Source: Plazaster borealis (taxonomy: Eukaryota; Echinodermata; Asteroidea; Forcipulatida; Labidiasteridae). From it: a DNA stretch of 64,000 bases. The notes beneath the pieces are model-generated. The model saw only the letters and a list, made by a program, of their open reading frames with translations. It searched no databases and was not told where the DNA came from. The stretch's first letter is position 1. Each line of letters starts with the position of its first letter. A program made the position numbers and the translations under genes. Of this stretch, positions 20,867 to 31,980 are shown in pieces. The stretch spans positions 10,482,538-10,546,537 of the forward strand of contig CM037457.1 in assembly GCA_021014325.1 (NCBI GenBank), read 5' to 3'.

Positions 20867-21678
20867 TTGCGCAACGACTGGCGACAACCGTTTTCAAAGT
20901 GGTGTAGGATGCCGCATTTGGTGCACTTGTGGTCGTATGCTGTGCATCTCTTCATGCGTTCCTGTTTACATTGTCCGAGGCCTGGCTTGCTACAGTGACC
21001 GCAGAGCGAGGTCGCGGGTCCGGATAGTAGGTAGAGCTCGCAGTCGTCCCCTCTCCTGGCCCCTGTAGGAGCTGGCGGAAGACACGATTGTAGTGATGCC
21101 GCCCTCATTGAGGTGACTAGCTGACCTCTTGCCACTCTCCTTTGCTTCCACGTACCTGACTGCCTCCTCCAGTGACATATATTGCTTTGATTCACCAAGA
21201 ATGTCCAAGCATACCTCTGCCTACCTCGGAGTTGGGCAGAGAATGCCCGGACTAGCTCATCATGGTCCTGGCGCATGTGCTGGAGTTTCATCCTTGAGAC
21301 CATGATGTTTTCCTGACGCTCGGCGAGCGTCTTGATGTTGCTAAGGAGGGTCTGCTCATCATCACTTGAGGTGAGGGTACCAAAGGTCCGCGTGAGGTCT
21401 TTCCGCAGTAGCTCGTCACAACACTCAACGAGCTGGAAGACTATTTCTGAGCCTGTAAGATGTGTGGCGGCCTTGTAATCTGACCATCTTTGCTCCAAGT
21501 ACGCCCATTTTTCACTTGTACGAGCTGCTGATATCACAGGCCATTTTACCTTCTCAGCTTTGGCCACGCCTAAGGTGGGTGCCGGTGTAGGTGCTTGGTT
21601 GATTGGGTGAGCAGTCCTCCCATTCTGGTTGATCAGGCTGAACAGGACCTCGGGAGGTGTGGCGATGGGCCATGTCAT
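20791..21678 (-). CDS. Gypsy-type retrotransposon gag, right copy (open)
   Basis: An uninterrupted 295-residue frame on the minus strand. It starts at the same MTWPIATPPEVLF methionine as the left copy and keeps the whole gag-like series: KAATHLTGSEIVFQLVECC (about residues 69-87), IKTLAERQENIMVSRMKL, then the cysteine-rich region CGHCSKPGLG and CTKCGILHHFENGC (classic CX2CX4HX4C knuckle). The first knuckle-like segment has lost its histidine (GLG instead of GHG). The natural protein probably continued into protease and pol, but the last 25-30 residues here come from the spacer, so the C-terminus is chimeric. It is a truncated element fragment that remains translatable rather than a host gene. 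Confidence 0.75.
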   Translation of the reverse strand: MTWPIATPPEVLFSLINQNGRTAHPINQAPTPAPTLGVAKAEKVKWPVISAARTSEKWAYLEQRWSDYKAATHLTGSEIVFQLVECCDELLRKDLTRTFGTLTSSDDEQTLLSNIKTLAERQENIMVSRMKLQHMRQDHDELVRAFSAQLRGRQRYAWTFLVNQSNICHWRRQSGTWKQRRVARGQLVTSMRAASLQSCLPPAPTGARRGDDCELYLLSGPATSLCGHCSKPGLGQCKQERMKRCTAYDHKCTKCGILHHFENGCRQSLRKQCIINFEIHIANPLHSSVHLYINH

Positions 21679-22301
21679 AGTCAGGTGCTGGGCATGGGAT
21701 GGTGCTCATGATGTCATCAAGAAATACAAAAGAAATAACTTAGGTAATAGCTTAGGTTATCTAGTTGCAACCTCCAGTGTTGATAAACAAAGATTAATAT
21801 TTGGTCTCATACCATGCATTAGGTGGTAATTGATTGCTGCACTCTCCAGTTGACTGGTTTGCATTGTACATGGGTTTATATTGTACACATCTTTTCAACA
21901 GACAGTTATACAGGCGACATGGATTATATGCACATTTTATACTGTATTGCTGACATTTTCCTTCATATTTGACCTTGTATGACCTTTAATGACCGTAAAG
22001 TGACCTACGTTTTATGTTATTGTTTTCTCATCTGTATATTTGCATTCCATGCACCACTAGCTTTAATTTGATACCAAACATGATATGTTTATGTGACAAA
22101 CTATATTTGTCATAATTATTACATAATTAAAAAAGTGGGCGTGGCTTATGATGTCAATAAAAAAAATTGCCCAAGGGTGCCAGGTGGGCACCCGCCAGAT
22201 TCTGAATCTAGACACCCTCAGCTATCATTTTCAGCAATAAAATTGCATATGTACCCGACTTCACGGTCCTTCCATAATTTTCATCATATCCACCTGACTA
22301 T
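20867..22301 (-). repeat. Right arm of the 4.1-kb inverted repeat
   Basis: Reverse-complement partner of 18178-19592. The outer edge ends in CCACCTGAC. The arm has one additional short indel near the outer edge (CCATAATTTTCATCATAT against CACTTCGATATG) and about a dozen visible substitutions. Confidence 0.92.
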
Positions 22302-22572
22302 ATACCCTGTGGGCAGATCCCCCTTATCAACCAGCTGAAGGACTCACTCATTACTTCACTAGAGGTTCGGGAGGAGTTTGCCAACGAGACCCCAACTACA
22401 CACGTACGACTTACAGAATCTGTTTTCAAAATGGTGAAATCTTTGGCTGAGCCAGTTACCAAATTAACGACTGCCAAAGGACATGTCACCCACCAGATAT
22501 AGATTCTGTCAAAGGCAATGTCCACAAACCAACCTCCACCATTCCTGAAGAGCACAGGGAACAACTATTTAA
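22302..22572 (+). other. Short open frame of unknown origin
   Basis: A frame without an ATG start from 22311 to 22502 encodes 63 residues including LINQLKDSLITSLEVREEFA and ESVFKMVKSLAEPVTKL, with a protein-like composition. It is cut at its left edge by the inverted repeat and at its right edge by a stop and by the TTAA element at 22573. It may be a fragment of a transposon protein; I do not recognise it. Confidence 0.35.
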
Positions 22573-23217
22573 GAGCATGTCCACGAGAGGACCATGCAGA
22601 CCGTGATAAGGTGGGGGTCAACGGATTTGGCTGAAATTTGGTTTGTAGGTGGGTCATAGGTAGCCTTGAGGCTGTATACAATTTTAGGCCAATCCGACCT
22701 CCCCAACAGAAAAAAAGAGCCCAAAATGTGTTTTTTGGGTGATAAATGGGCGATTTTGATGATTTTGGGCTACAAAAGTTCAAATGCTTGCCGATGAACG
22801 ATGGAATGCAGTAGAACGTTGAAATTTCCAGGGTCTTAAGGGTGTATCCTGACCTTAACAAGAAACTCAAAATTGGGGGAAAAATAATCTTACGAGGCAT
22901 TGACAACTCTTTACTTAGGGGTACCCCCAAACTTGTGTCATGGTTATAGCAATATTTGAGTCGCCCTAGAGTCATTAGTGCAGGTCTTAGAGCAATGAAA
23001 ATTGGGTGAAAGAGAGATCTTACTATGGTCTTTTGGAAGCATCAATAAAATACTTGCCAGCAGTTTTTAGCATGAAATGGCGGGAGCCTGTTTTTGCCTT
23101 AAAATGGCTATTTAGCCTTGTATTGTTCAAATTTGTACCTTTTGATTGCCTTGTTTTCTACAGCAGTCCCGATTAATTGGACGTGAAACAAACCTCTTAT
23201 TACCCTACAAGGAAACC

Positions 23218-24413
23218 ATGGGCGTCAATTCGTCTTGAAATGTGGGGTGGGGAGACAACTGCAGTTTTTAATATACCCACACCACAGATTTTGTATACTT
23301 CTACAATCTGCCAGCGGTAGGCATATCTGTTAAGTTGTAAAAAAAAACTCACAAGTTTCTGTCGCGATAAGATTACTTACATGAATGTTGGTCACTTCGT
23401 TCCCAGGTCATTTTGTACCCAAGTCAAGTCATGGGATGACGTGACTTGTGCCCTGTTTAACTCTTCCCAGATAGGCAAGTTTCACTCGTTTTTATGTAAA
23501 AGGCGTTTTAATTACGTACCACTATTTTGTAAGTATCCCTGCACTTTGGAACGGTTCATCTTTCGTCATTTTCAAGTGCGAAATAAGAAAGTCACGCCTT
23601 TTACGTCAAAGTTTAGAAAAGTTATAATAATATTTGGACACTATACCAAGGTTGATGAGGAACTTTTATTCTGATATTCCTGCATGTTGTCGTTTTTAAT
23701 TACCGTTAAAAAAATCGTTGTCGATGTCATCATGAATGACATTAATGAACGACAACCGAGGCAGAGAGTGATTGACACACACATATAATTTATTTTTCAT
23801 TGTTTTATGTTTTGTGTTGCGCATGGAGGCTCCTGCATTATGCGCCATATAAATGTATCGTATTATTATTATATAATCATGCACGCAGCGGTGGTACCAA
23901 GTGACTTGGGTATGAAGTGACATAAGAATGATGTTTGGGGTACGAAGACAAACCGCTCCAAAACAAAGTGCAGTGTTGTTTACAAAAATGTGGTACTTCG
24001 AAATTAAAATGCCAATTACAAAGAAGCGACACTTGACCCATCTTGGAATGGAAAAGTACAGTACAACGGTGTACGAAGTGACCAACATCGCAGTAACACC
24101 ATGGAGGATCAGAATACAGTACAAGAACTAAACAGTCTGGAGAAGGCATGTGCCCTTATAACATACACAAGTTAAAAACAAACTGCGGAAGGGGGGGGGG
24201 GACGGGGACATTTTGCTATAATAGTGTCCCCCACCGTAAGTGAGGGAATGTGCCCCCCCCCCTGATTGACGCCCATGATGGGACACAAGTTTGGTCTTAC
24301 ACATCAATACTTGAGATGCGTGATAAAGGAGGTCATTATTGTGTCCCCACCCTTGAACATTTGGGGGGGGGGGACACACACATGTCCCCCGTCCCCCTAT
24401 GATTGACGCCCAT
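23218..24413. mobile_element. Nested inverted-repeat element with GTCACTTCGTACCC-type arms
   Basis: Ends ATGGGCGTCAAT (23218-23229) and ATTGACGCCCAT (24402-24413) are perfect inverted repeats. Inside, a left segment at about 23378-23600 (TGTTGGTCACTTCGT, AAGTATCCCTGCACTTTGGA) is diverged but alignable with the reverse complement of about 23890-24110, so the element has long imperfect arms. G-rich runs (24188-24200, 24254-24262, 24363-24373) and a second GATTGACGCCCATG at 24265-24278 suggest a composite right end. A fragment of a SINE tail (GCGCCATATAAATG, about 23842) lies between the arms. Confidence 0.6.
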
Positions 24414-24516
24414 GGGCAGTATCAGCTTCCATGGCATTCAACATTCACATCATATGCAGCTAGCTAGTTTCCAATTAAATTTTTATGCAAATGGTTCCGT
24501 ATGTTTGATGTGCATT

Positions 24517-24770
24517 AAAACCCTAACCACCCCAGGCCTGCCAAAATCAAACAGATGGTTTTGTTGGAATTTGGATGGTTTAGTCCTGTGAAGAGTACCC
24601 ACTAAATCCCAGTCCAGAAGCACAGGACCTGTTGGAGTATGATGGGTTGTGTACTGTTCCAGTACATAAACTGTTGGAGTATGATGGGTTGTGTACTGTT
24701 CCAAAAAGTAAACTGTTGGAGTATGATGGGTTGTGGAAGCTTTCTGGTAGAAATGCTTAGGGGGTTAGGG
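24517..24770. mobile_element. Short element with CCCTAA-type inverted ends and 42-bp internal repeats
   Basis: Starts AAAACCCTAACCACCCC and ends TTAGGGGGTTAGGG. It contains three 42-bp tandem units (24629-24740) with CTGTTGGAGTATGATGGGTT. A relative with the same AAAACCCTAA start and TAGGGTTTT end is inserted at 26611-28643. The plus-strand frame at 24639-24974 that reads through the repeats is a by-product of the 42-bp period, not a gene. Confidence 0.55.
24629..24740. repeat. 42-bp tandem repeat, three units
   Basis: Units start at 24629, 24671 and 24713 with CTGTTGGAGTATGATGGGTT. The first two are nearly identical and the third is partial. Confidence 0.9.
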
Positions 24771-25396
24771 ATGAATATTATGCACTGTATTTTTCTCACA
24801 CAGGTAGGAGGAATAATATACACTACTGGCTTTGCATTGCTCGAAATTACAAATACCACGCAGCGAGACCGACGGCATATCCATGGCTTATATAGACCTT
24901 TCTTTTACAACGTCACAGCCCAAGTTTTTGCCAACCCAGGTTGGAAAACTATGCAAAGCCATAAATTAAAATAAAATACAGATCGCTACTGTTTGTAACA
25001 ATGTTAAAAAAATATTCAAATATTGTGTTGATTGTGTTGAAAACAAAACAACTAATTATGGGAAGAGGGGGCGGGGGAGGGGGAGGTGTGATGTGACGGC
25101 GCCCTCTTGGGGTACTTCGCGCTAAGTGGGTGGGATGCATCTGGACGTTCTGAATGGTCGGTATACTGTGGCCAAAATAGGTTTCCCATCCACCACAATA
25201 TGCGAAAAGTAAAAGTTTTAGTTTTTCTGCAAATTTTTTATGTGATAATAACAATCTACTCCAAATGTGAATTAAGAGATAGTAATACTGTACTCGGAAC
25301 TATAGGTAATTTTGATCCCAATAATGAAGTTTTTCATCTTTTTGGACCGTAGGCAAACAAAATCATGAAGAGCTGGCAAAGATTTTATTTCTAATT
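24771..25396. other. Unassigned sequence
   Basis: Includes a C-terminal-like open frame and a G-rich tract at 25063-25090. No domain or repeat family recognised. Confidence 0.3.
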
Positions 25397-26848
25397 ATTG
25401 TAGGTTGATATCTGAACTATATTTCCACCAAGTTTGTTGACTCTCAAATCTGCACTAATTAATGAGCTAATACATGTTTTCCTAATGCCTATATATCTGC
25501 AGTAAAAAATTGCACATCAAATATTTATATTTCATCGTGTAGAGGAGGGTGAGCTCTTTCTTTTGATGTATAAGTCGACACAAAGTGATAAAGTTAAAGG
25601 AAATTAACAGGGCTTTAATTATACACCAAAAATACAACAAATTAACTCCCCAAAAGTCTCAGTTTTCGCTGAAAACAGTTGGTGCCCCGTACTCGGCCAT
25701 GGTGAGATATTTTTTCGAGCTGCTTCACCAAATGTTATCGTCCCAGGTGGGGATCAAATAGCCAAGATTTGAACTTAATTCGCTGACCCCCCACCTTGTC
25801 GATTTTTCAAGATTTTGCATGGTCCTCTCGTGGACAGGCTCTTAACACTTCAGCGAAGCCGAACTCAAAACGTCAGTACAGCTCCATGGCTTTTTCTTAC
25901 TCCCCAGACCACCAACCAGGTTAAAGAAGCGCAAGAGAGGAAACAAGTGAACAAGCTCACTTAAAACAAAACCAACCAGTCCTTTTCAGGACTACCACAT
26001 ATCCAAAGAGAGATCATTACTATACTACGCCATTCCGAAGAAAATATTATTATAAAACAACTATATTTTACATAGTTTATTAATGGAATAAACCCGACTC
26101 TCCAGAAATATGGCTAAACGCATTTCACAATCCAAACAAAAAGCCAATCGCTTTTCACATACTTGCTCAAAATCCAAATGGTTCAATAAGAATAATTTTC
26201 TTAAACATTAAGCGGAAGAAAGTGAAAGCTTTATTACCAACCTATCCAAAACCAACCTTTCCCCAATTGAGAAAGTGGCTTTAGAAAAAGGTTTAAAACT
26301 TTGTTCCAACTCCCGCCAAACCTAACCATTGAAAACTATTGAGTGATTTCAACATCTTCCAAAGAACAATGATAATTGCATTCCTTATGCACAACAAACC
26401 TGCCAAAACGCAACCTTTCAAACCACCTCCTCAATGGCAACCAAATACAACACAATGTGCGACACTCGGTTTTGGCGAGGGTCACTAATCCTAAGAAATC
26501 CTAATCTCCTTATTGGAGAAACAAGTCACAAACAAACAAGGACCTCACTTCGAATAACCGTCCCCAAACGGACTACAGTTACAGTTAAACTTCGTACCAA
26601 AGCGTTTTTAAAACCCTAACTCCCAACCGACCTTTGTTAAAAACTTTCCCCAATCCGTCAAATTCCAACATGGATAGTGCTACCGCTAATTCACTGGACC
26701 TAATCCATCAAACTCCAACAGTGCAGTTGTAATAACTGTACCTAATCCATCAAAGTCCAACTGTTGGATATTGTGGAGTGGGTATCCTTGGTCCTGTACA
26801 AAGTATGAAGAGGGGGTTTGGCATAACCCAACCCAGCAAAATCCAACA
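25397..26848. repeat. 1,452-bp tandem duplication, first unit
   Basis: Begins ATTGTAGGTTGATATCTGAA. The second unit starts at 26849. All positions I compared between the two units are identical. The unit carries the right end of the TTAA element, the Penelope-like remnant and the left part of the CCCTAA-ended insertion, so it postdates all of them. Confidence 0.95.
26080..26610 (+). mobile_element. Penelope-like element N-terminal RT region, first duplicate
   Basis: Broken plus-strand frames give FITNLSKTNLSPIEKVALEK, GLKLCSNS, LLSDFNIFQRTMIIAFLMH and KTQPFKPPPQWQP. This order (nLS..tLs..E..vL.kGL, lp.D...f.RR.ri, pFkp.s.w.pp) is the region before the catalytic RT core in Penelope-like elements. 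Several stops. From 26458 it aligns with the other copy at 13424-13511. Confidence 0.6.
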
Positions 26849-28300
26849 ATTGTAGGTTGATATCTGAACTATATTTCCACCAAGTTTGTTGACTCTCAAA
26901 TCTGCACTAATTAATGAGCTAATACATGTTTTCCTAATGCCTATATATCTGCAGTAAAAAATTGCACATCAAATATTTATATTTCATCGTGTAGAGGAGG
27001 GTGAGCTCTTTCTTTTGATGTATAAGTCGACACAAAGTGATAAAGTTAAAGGAAATTAACAGGGCTTTAATTATACACCAAAAATACAACAAATTAACTC
27101 CCCAAAAGTCTCAGTTTTCGCTGAAAACAGTTGGTGCCCCGTACTCGGCCATGGTGAGATATTTTTTCGAGCTGCTTCACCAAATGTTATCGTCCCAGGT
27201 GGGGATCAAATAGCCAAGATTTGAACTTAATTCGCTGACCCCCCACCTTGTCGATTTTTCAAGATTTTGCATGGTCCTCTCGTGGACAGGCTCTTAACAC
27301 TTCAGCGAAGCCGAACTCAAAACGTCAGTACAGCTCCATGGCTTTTTCTTACTCCCCAGACCACCAACCAGGTTAAAGAAGCGCAAGAGAGGAAACAAGT
27401 GAACAAGCTCACTTAAAACAAAACCAACCAGTCCTTTTCAGGACTACCACATATCCAAAGAGAGATCATTACTATACTACGCCATTCCGAAGAAAATATT
27501 ATTATAAAACAACTATATTTTACATAGTTTATTAATGGAATAAACCCGACTCTCCAGAAATATGGCTAAACGCATTTCACAATCCAAACAAAAAGCCAAT
27601 CGCTTTTCACATACTTGCTCAAAATCCAAATGGTTCAATAAGAATAATTTTCTTAAACATTAAGCGGAAGAAAGTGAAAGCTTTATTACCAACCTATCCA
27701 AAACCAACCTTTCCCCAATTGAGAAAGTGGCTTTAGAAAAAGGTTTAAAACTTTGTTCCAACTCCCGCCAAACCTAACCATTGAAAACTATTGAGTGATT
27801 TCAACATCTTCCAAAGAACAATGATAATTGCATTCCTTATGCACAACAAACCTGCCAAAACGCAACCTTTCAAACCACCTCCTCAATGGCAACCAAATAC
27901 AACACAATGTGCGACACTCGGTTTTGGCGAGGGTCACTAATCCTAAGAAATCCTAATCTCCTTATTGGAGAAACAAGTCACAAACAAACAAGGACCTCAC
28001 TTCGAATAACCGTCCCCAAACGGACTACAGTTACAGTTAAACTTCGTACCAAAGCGTTTTTAAAACCCTAACTCCCAACCGACCTTTGTTAAAAACTTTC
28101 CCCAATCCGTCAAATTCCAACATGGATAGTGCTACCGCTAATTCACTGGACCTAATCCATCAAACTCCAACAGTGCAGTTGTAATAACTGTACCTAATCC
28201 ATCAAAGTCCAACTGTTGGATATTGTGGAGTGGGTATCCTTGGTCCTGTACAAAGTATGAAGAGGGGGTTTGGCATAACCCAACCCAGCAAAATCCAACA
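26849..28300. repeat. 1,452-bp tandem duplication, second unit
   Basis: Second copy of 25397-26848. It ends at CAGCAAAATCCAACAA. The left flank of the first unit (ATTATTG) and the junction (CAACAATTG) share a short ATTG microhomology. Confidence 0.95.
27532..28062 (+). mobile_element. Penelope-like element N-terminal RT region, second duplicate
   Basis: Same sequence as 26080-26610, shifted by 1,452 bp. Confidence 0.6.
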
Positions 28301-28340
28301 ACTGTTACTGCACCATGGTTGAATGGTTGTAAGAAACAAT

Positions 28341-28492
28341 GGGATCAACAATGCACCACATGTACATCACATGCCTTTATCGGTTGTTTATTCCTCCTCC
28401 TTGCCCTTAAAACAAAGGGATCAACAATGCACCACATGTACATCACATGCCCTTATCAGTTGTTTATTCCTCCTCCTTGCAATTCACCATAC
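28341..28492. repeat. 76-bp tandem doublet
   Basis: Two units starting at 28341 and 28417 (GGGATCAACAATGCACCACA ... TTATTCCTCCTCCTTGC), nearly identical. The period is not a multiple of three, so the 119-residue frame crossing it (28223-28582) is not a repeat protein. Confidence 0.92.
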
Positions 28493-28643
28493 CTAATCCA
28501 ACAAAGTCCAACAGAGAACTGCAAGTCTACAGTACCCATTCCATCACATTCCATCACTTTATCGACAGTACACAGTACCTAAACCATCATATCCCAACAA
28601 AACAAACTGTTGGAGTTTGGTGGGATAAGGACTTCTAGGGTTT

Positions 28644-29010
28644 TAATCAACCCTACCCTCTACAAATTAGACACGAGACATACTGATTCTTCTAGAATCA
28701 CTATTTGCAACTGATGATTGCCCATATGAGGCATGAAAACATGTTATTGCTACCCGAGAATCTGAAAAAATATTCCCAGTCTCATTACCCTAGTTATAAC
28801 CACTGACTTAATAGTCATGTTGATTCCTCGACAAATAATAATCACCTATAACCCCAGTCAATAAGACACAATATGAATATAATAGCCCGACATGGACCTC
28901 ATCCATAAAACATGTAATCATGACTTTACGGTTTTATGTTTTTCAAGTCAACTAGTCTTGGAGTGTCACTGAATTGGACAGCGCCATCACTTATCAATCA
29001 CTTAATATTA
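28644..29010 (+). mobile_element. Penelope-like remnant, right side of the second copy
   Basis: Aligns with 16786-17130 over almost its full length (CATATGAGGCATGAAAACAT, GACATGGACCTCATCCATAA, AGCGCCATCACTTATCAATC), with small indels such as an extra AATAAGACAC. Confidence 0.75.
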
Positions 29011-29302
29011 ATAATTAAACAAATTGTGGGTTAATCATTTTGCTCATCACATTAATAATATCCTGCCCCAAAAAGAGACACTAAGTACCAAATAGTGACT
29101 CAGATTGCATGACAGAGCATCTATAGGACTTGAAGGCCCTAACCCCATGCCGTAATGGGTTCTTTGAAGAAAAAAAACACCCCTTTGCAAAAATGTGTTC
29201 TCGCGGGCCTGTACCGAGGTGGCAATCCAAAACACTGAACTGCCAAACAAGACAAATATTTTAAGTAATAAACCACAAATTAAGCAGACTGGGTACCCAG
29301 AC
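29011..29302. other. Unassigned sequence
   Basis: No feature that I can name. It contains a partial relative of the hairpin arm (TTTTAAGTAATAAACCACAA, about 29259-29278). Confidence 0.3.
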
Positions 29303-29645
29303 TTTTTATTTCAAATATTAAGTAATAAACTACAAGGGAAGCTGAGTAGTAACCCAGTCAGTTTCCCTTGTGGTATATTACTTAATATTTCAAATAAAAA
29401 GTCGCATCCCCTTAAGGTGATCCCTTTGCTGCCACTTCCCAGGTTGTATCGTAAACTTGGGTGTGATCCCTTGTTATACGGTAGTTTCAGGTTGAACAGT
29501 TTCTGACTGGCACCCCCAAACAAAGATACTGACAAATAGGGAGACCGCAAACATTAGGGCTAGATTGTTTAGTTGGTAGAGCGCCAACCAAATAATCCAG
29601 AGGTCACAGGTTCAAATTCAGACCTAGTCAATTTTTCTTTGTTCA
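29303..29645 (+). mobile_element. Second copy of tRNA-like hairpin element
   Basis: Starts with a hairpin at 29303-29402: GACTTTTTATTTCAAATATT and its near-complement AATATTTCAAATAAAAAGTC at the other side, about 41 paired positions with roughly four mismatches and a loop of about 20 bases. It continues with GTCGCATCCCCTTAAGGTG and a tRNA-like module at about 29561-29625 (AGTTGGTAGAGCGCCAA, B-box-like GGTTCAAATTC) and the TTTCTTTGTTCAACC tail. It aligns with 4119-4500. Confidence 0.75.
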
Positions 29646-29739
29646 ACCACAAGGAACACCAAAGTCAAACGTAAGAAATGAAAACAACTGACATACAAAA
29701 ATCCAATGATGACAAGATCAACATTAAGTTTTTAACTGT

Positions 29740-31010
29740 AAGGTAACATTATCATCCAGAAGTTGATGTGAAACCGACACGCCTGGCTCCGACTGGAGTC
29801 ATGCAAATCGCACATTTCGAGAAAAGGATATTATTTCCTCCTCGAGTGTTTGGCGCTTCGCCGGTGCAGAGGGGATTAAAGGCACTTAAAGGACTTTCGT
29901 TCTTTGGGGGCTGGATCGTCTGGTTGCGGTAGCTGAAGGACACGGATCATGTCTGGCTGAACAAGCCGCAGCTCAATTTCTGAAATAAAAAGCCGTTCGT
30001 CCCCATCCCCAACCGAGTCTCCCGAGGTCAACTGGCAGGATGAATGTGAGGTTTGGGCCAAGGCCATGGCTGACAGCAAGGCATTTATATACTGAAAAGC
30101 CTGCATAAAATCAGCCGCTGAAAAGGATCCGTGTATGCCCCGAGGAAGAGGCCAAACTCGTTTCCCTTTGGTTTTCTTCTTTTTCTTCGGGCGCGAATGG
30201 GATAGTCTTGAAGAAAAATCAGATATAAACTGAGGCATGGGCACTCCCGAACACAGGTCAAACTCCGAAGTGGAGGGAGCGAAGGCCCGTTGTACCCCTA
30301 GCAAGCCATCCCGCAGTCCCGTTGCCACAGCCACAGTGCCGGGAGAGCGTGGGGGAACGGTGCTCACTGGGCCGCGACTACTGGCCAGTGAGCCCGTGGT
30401 CAGGGGAAGCGGGTATGAAGGCCCATTTCGCTTGACTGCCCTTATTGCTTCGGCCCGCTCCGGCAGAGGAGGATGTTTTAGATTTAACCTTGCCAGAGCG
30501 GACCTTGCGTTGGCTTGTCCCGGGAGCCTTGACCGGGGCTCAGGACTGGATAGCGTCCAAGGTCAGGTCAACGGGACTGCCAGCGCTCGTGGCCTCCATC
30601 GGCCCCGAGTGCTGGGTGGGGGCCCGTAGAGATATTGTCACCGGTACGGGCCCCCAAGGAGGAGGCTCGTCCCGGGGAGAAGAATTTCTCCCCGTTAAGG
30701 ACGGTCTCACTCCCTGCCAATTGTTTCTTACTCATTTCTAGAGAATATAATAATTAATAATAAAGAAAAAACCCCAATAAATAACTACAAAATACTCTCT
30801 TACTCAGCGTTAAAAGCGTCTTTTGACGGAGCTCACAGAAACACGTCTAGTGACTGTGGGCGTTTAGAGAAAAGAGGAAGCTAACGTGGCCCCTATGCCG
30901 TGGGGCATCATGGGGGAGTCAACAGGGGGCGCTATTGTGTATAAAAATCTTAGCGTTTGCGCGTGCCGACTTGGGAAATATGCAAAAGTAGTTGCTCTAC
31001 AGGTAAGTAG
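29740..31010 (-). mobile_element. DIRS-like retroelement gag/leader region, copy B (degenerate)
   Basis: Related to 11140-12090. On the minus strand an ATG at about 30739 opens MSKKQLAGSETVLNGEKFFS, followed by frames rich in P, S, G and K, a lysine run at about 30167-30184 and ADFMQAFQYINALL, then PQPDDPAPKERKSF near 29890. Frame breaks are frequent. Upstream on the same strand is the shared leader AAGAGAAAAGAGGAAGCTAA (about 30869-30889) and GCTCTACAGGTAAGTAGAG. I infer a gag-like ORF1 of a DIRS element; no enzyme domain is present. Confidence 0.5.
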
Positions 31011-31980
31011 AGTGATGTAAACTCTATGAACATGAACATAGAACCATTAAATACAGGTTTATACCATACTTTATTTGAACTTCCGATTTGGATAGGAAGC
31101 GAGGTCAAATCAAGTCACCAACAAAAAATAGAACTTTCATACATCTGACTTTCACAGATAATGCAAAGATTCAAACTATAAGAGCTGTAGTTGTCAAGAT
31201 ATGAATTTTTGAAATCATAAACTCATATCACTTTGACAGATGACATTATCATGACATCATTGCTAATTTGTATGGAGATTTAAGTATGTGTTGTTTTAAA
31301 CTGTTTTGAACAGGGTAGCACCACTGGACCCAGCGTGCTTACCAGAGCAGCAGGACAATTTGAAATGGTCGAGGGTCTGACATAGAACTTGTCATCATTG
31401 GAGCATTTTCCTCCCTTCCTGCTGGACAATACATTTTCAAGGGAGCACTCCCCAGCAAAGAGAGCTTCCAGGGTTTTATCCCCCCAAAAACATTTTTTTC
31501 TTCTTGTTTTTCATTAATTCTCACTAAACTGAAAAAATAAATAAAAAATAGAGCAAGTGTTTGTCACCTGACAAACACTAGGTGTTCAGGATATTTGTGA
31601 CAATGATGACAAAACATGAAGCTAGGTTGAATGATTTGGATTCATATGTCATGTTAAACTGGAAAAGTCATGTGTTAAAACAAATCTTCATAGCTCTTGG
31701 CAGTAAATCATAAAATGAAGACTTGGGTATTTTGTCTTTAATCGATAAATTGAATAATTTGTTCTCAAACGTACAGACTGTGCAAGTCTTGCACGTATTC
31801 AAAATTTCTGGACCAAGTTGATTCCAACCATATTTAGTTTTCTGTTTCTTCAAATTTGTTTAACATAGTTTATGGCTATAACAATTATATTAGTCTATTG
31901 GTTTATATCCAATGAGTGTTGACTTTTCATGTACATGATTTAGGTACAGTAAACAAATATTGACTGCTTCAAGTTTAATG

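Larger units (their letters stand above)
22573..25841. mobile_element. TTAA-flanked 3.3-kb DNA element, non-autonomous
   Basis: TTAA at 22569-22572 and at 25842-25845 flank inverted ends: GAGCATGTCCACGAGAGGAC and GTCCTCTCGTGGACAGGCTC, one mismatch. The similarity continues inward for roughly 70 bp (the AAGGTGGGGGTCA block and its complement TGACCCCCCACCTT). No transposase is seen inside; instead there are other repeats (23218-24413 and 24517-24770). The right end is repeated at 27290-27297 because of the 1,452-bp tandem duplication. Confidence 0.65.
26611..28643. mobile_element. CCCTAA-ended insertion in the Penelope-like remnant (enlarged by duplication)
   Basis: Left end AAACCCTAACTCCC (26611) and right end CTAGGGTTT (to about 28643) interrupt the sequence that is continuous at about 16780-16795, with a TA or TTA at each side. 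The interior is rich in TCCAACAG / CTGTTGGA words, as in 24517-24770. Because the 1,452-bp unit begins elsewhere and ends inside this element, most of its length is the second duplicated unit; the original insertion was about 580 bp. Confidence 0.6.

Noticed and set aside
24639..24974. 111-residue frame with a repeated GCVLFQ motif
   Set aside because: The repeats come from a 42-bp DNA tandem repeat inside a short element; the 42-bp period keeps frame by chance.
28223..28582. 119-residue plus-strand frame
   Set aside because: It spans the 1,452-bp duplication junction region and a 76-bp doublet that shifts frame between its two copies.
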